A stretch of DNA of 24,218 nucleotides. Origin: UMGS75 sp963648435 (GTDB taxonomy: Bacteria > Bacillota_I > Bacilli_A > ML615J-28 > CAG-313). Both the position numbers and the translations under genes were made by a program. The DNA lies in assembly GCA_963648435.1 (NCBI GenBank), contig CAVJDT010000028.1, positions 1 through 24,218 of the forward strand. Reading direction: 5' to 3'. Positions 24,146-24,218 of the stretch are shown in pieces; position 1 is the first letter of the stretch, and each line of letters begins with the position of its first letter. The notes under the pieces are model-generated. The model did no database searches. It was not told the DNA's origin and saw only the letters and a list, made by a program, of their open reading frames with translations.

Positions 24146-24218
24146 ATGTTTAAAACAACAACTTTTGACTTTTCACCAAATAAATTAGTAAGAAACTACC
24201 TAAGACTATTCCATCATA
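24146..24218 (+). CDS. Start of an unidentified gene (partial, cut by the window edge)
   Basis: An ATG preceded by an excellent AAAGGAGGTG ribosome site (24130-24139) opens a frame that runs to the window edge. It reads 24 residues beginning MFKTTTFDFSPNKLVRNYL and rich in threonine, phenylalanine and basic residues. I do not recognise the family. It could be a transposase or another accessory gene, but nothing visible decides this. The terminator-like hairpin just upstream suggests control by attenuation. Confidence 0.6.
   Translation, partial: MFKTTTFDFSPNKLVRNYLRLFHH

Overview
The window is AT-rich bacterial DNA with the gene content and order of a low-GC Gram-positive (Bacillota, class Bacilli in the broad sense). 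Tryptophan is encoded by TGG, and yqeK (and probably yqeH) ends in TGA, so the code looks standard rather than the Mycoplasma code. The hrcA-grpE-dnaK-dnaJ operon with CIRCE sites, the yqeG-yqeH-yqeK-rsfS cluster and a sigma-K-type sigma factor fit a deep-branching Bacilli or Erysipelotrichia/RF39-like lineage. The exact taxon cannot be fixed from the sequence.

Layout. (1) 1-1500: tail of an upstream gene, then greA-mtnN behind an extended -10 promoter. (2) 1475-2938: a bidirectional terminator, then on the minus strand a sigK-like gene followed by tcdA. (3) 3013-7562: a tightly packed plus-strand run, yqeG, yqeH, yqeK, rsfS (ribosome assembly and silencing, nucleotide hydrolysis), a ROK-like ASKHA protein and a metallo-beta-lactamase-fold hydrolase, closed by a terminator at 7617. 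(4) 7666-12465: the heat-shock operon hrcA-grpE-dnaK-dnaJ. Its sigma-A promoter is bracketed by two CIRCE operators, and the operon ends in a strong terminator. (5) 12476-23951: two monocistronic genes for surface lipoproteins, of 937 and 2789 residues. Both end in a T7-lysozyme-type N-acetylmuramoyl-L-alanine amidase domain plus a small Ig-like tail. (6) 23952-24218: an intergenic region with an attenuator-like terminator hairpin, then the first 24 codons of an unidentified gene cut by the window edge.

The accessory part is the 2789-residue lipoprotein. It has a lipobox, Ig-like domains, about eleven InlB-type B-repeats, two related right-handed beta-helix modules, two BIG2 domains, and the amidase at the far C-terminus. 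Four of its B-repeats are split after the first strand by a predicted helical module of about 130-145 residues with a conserved W-x-W motif. Two of these modules are identical over 386 bp and lie 606 bp (202 codons) apart, so recombination between them would change protein length in frame. This nested module, and the placement of a peptidoglycan amidase at the end of a very long lipid-anchored stalk, are the most novel observations here.
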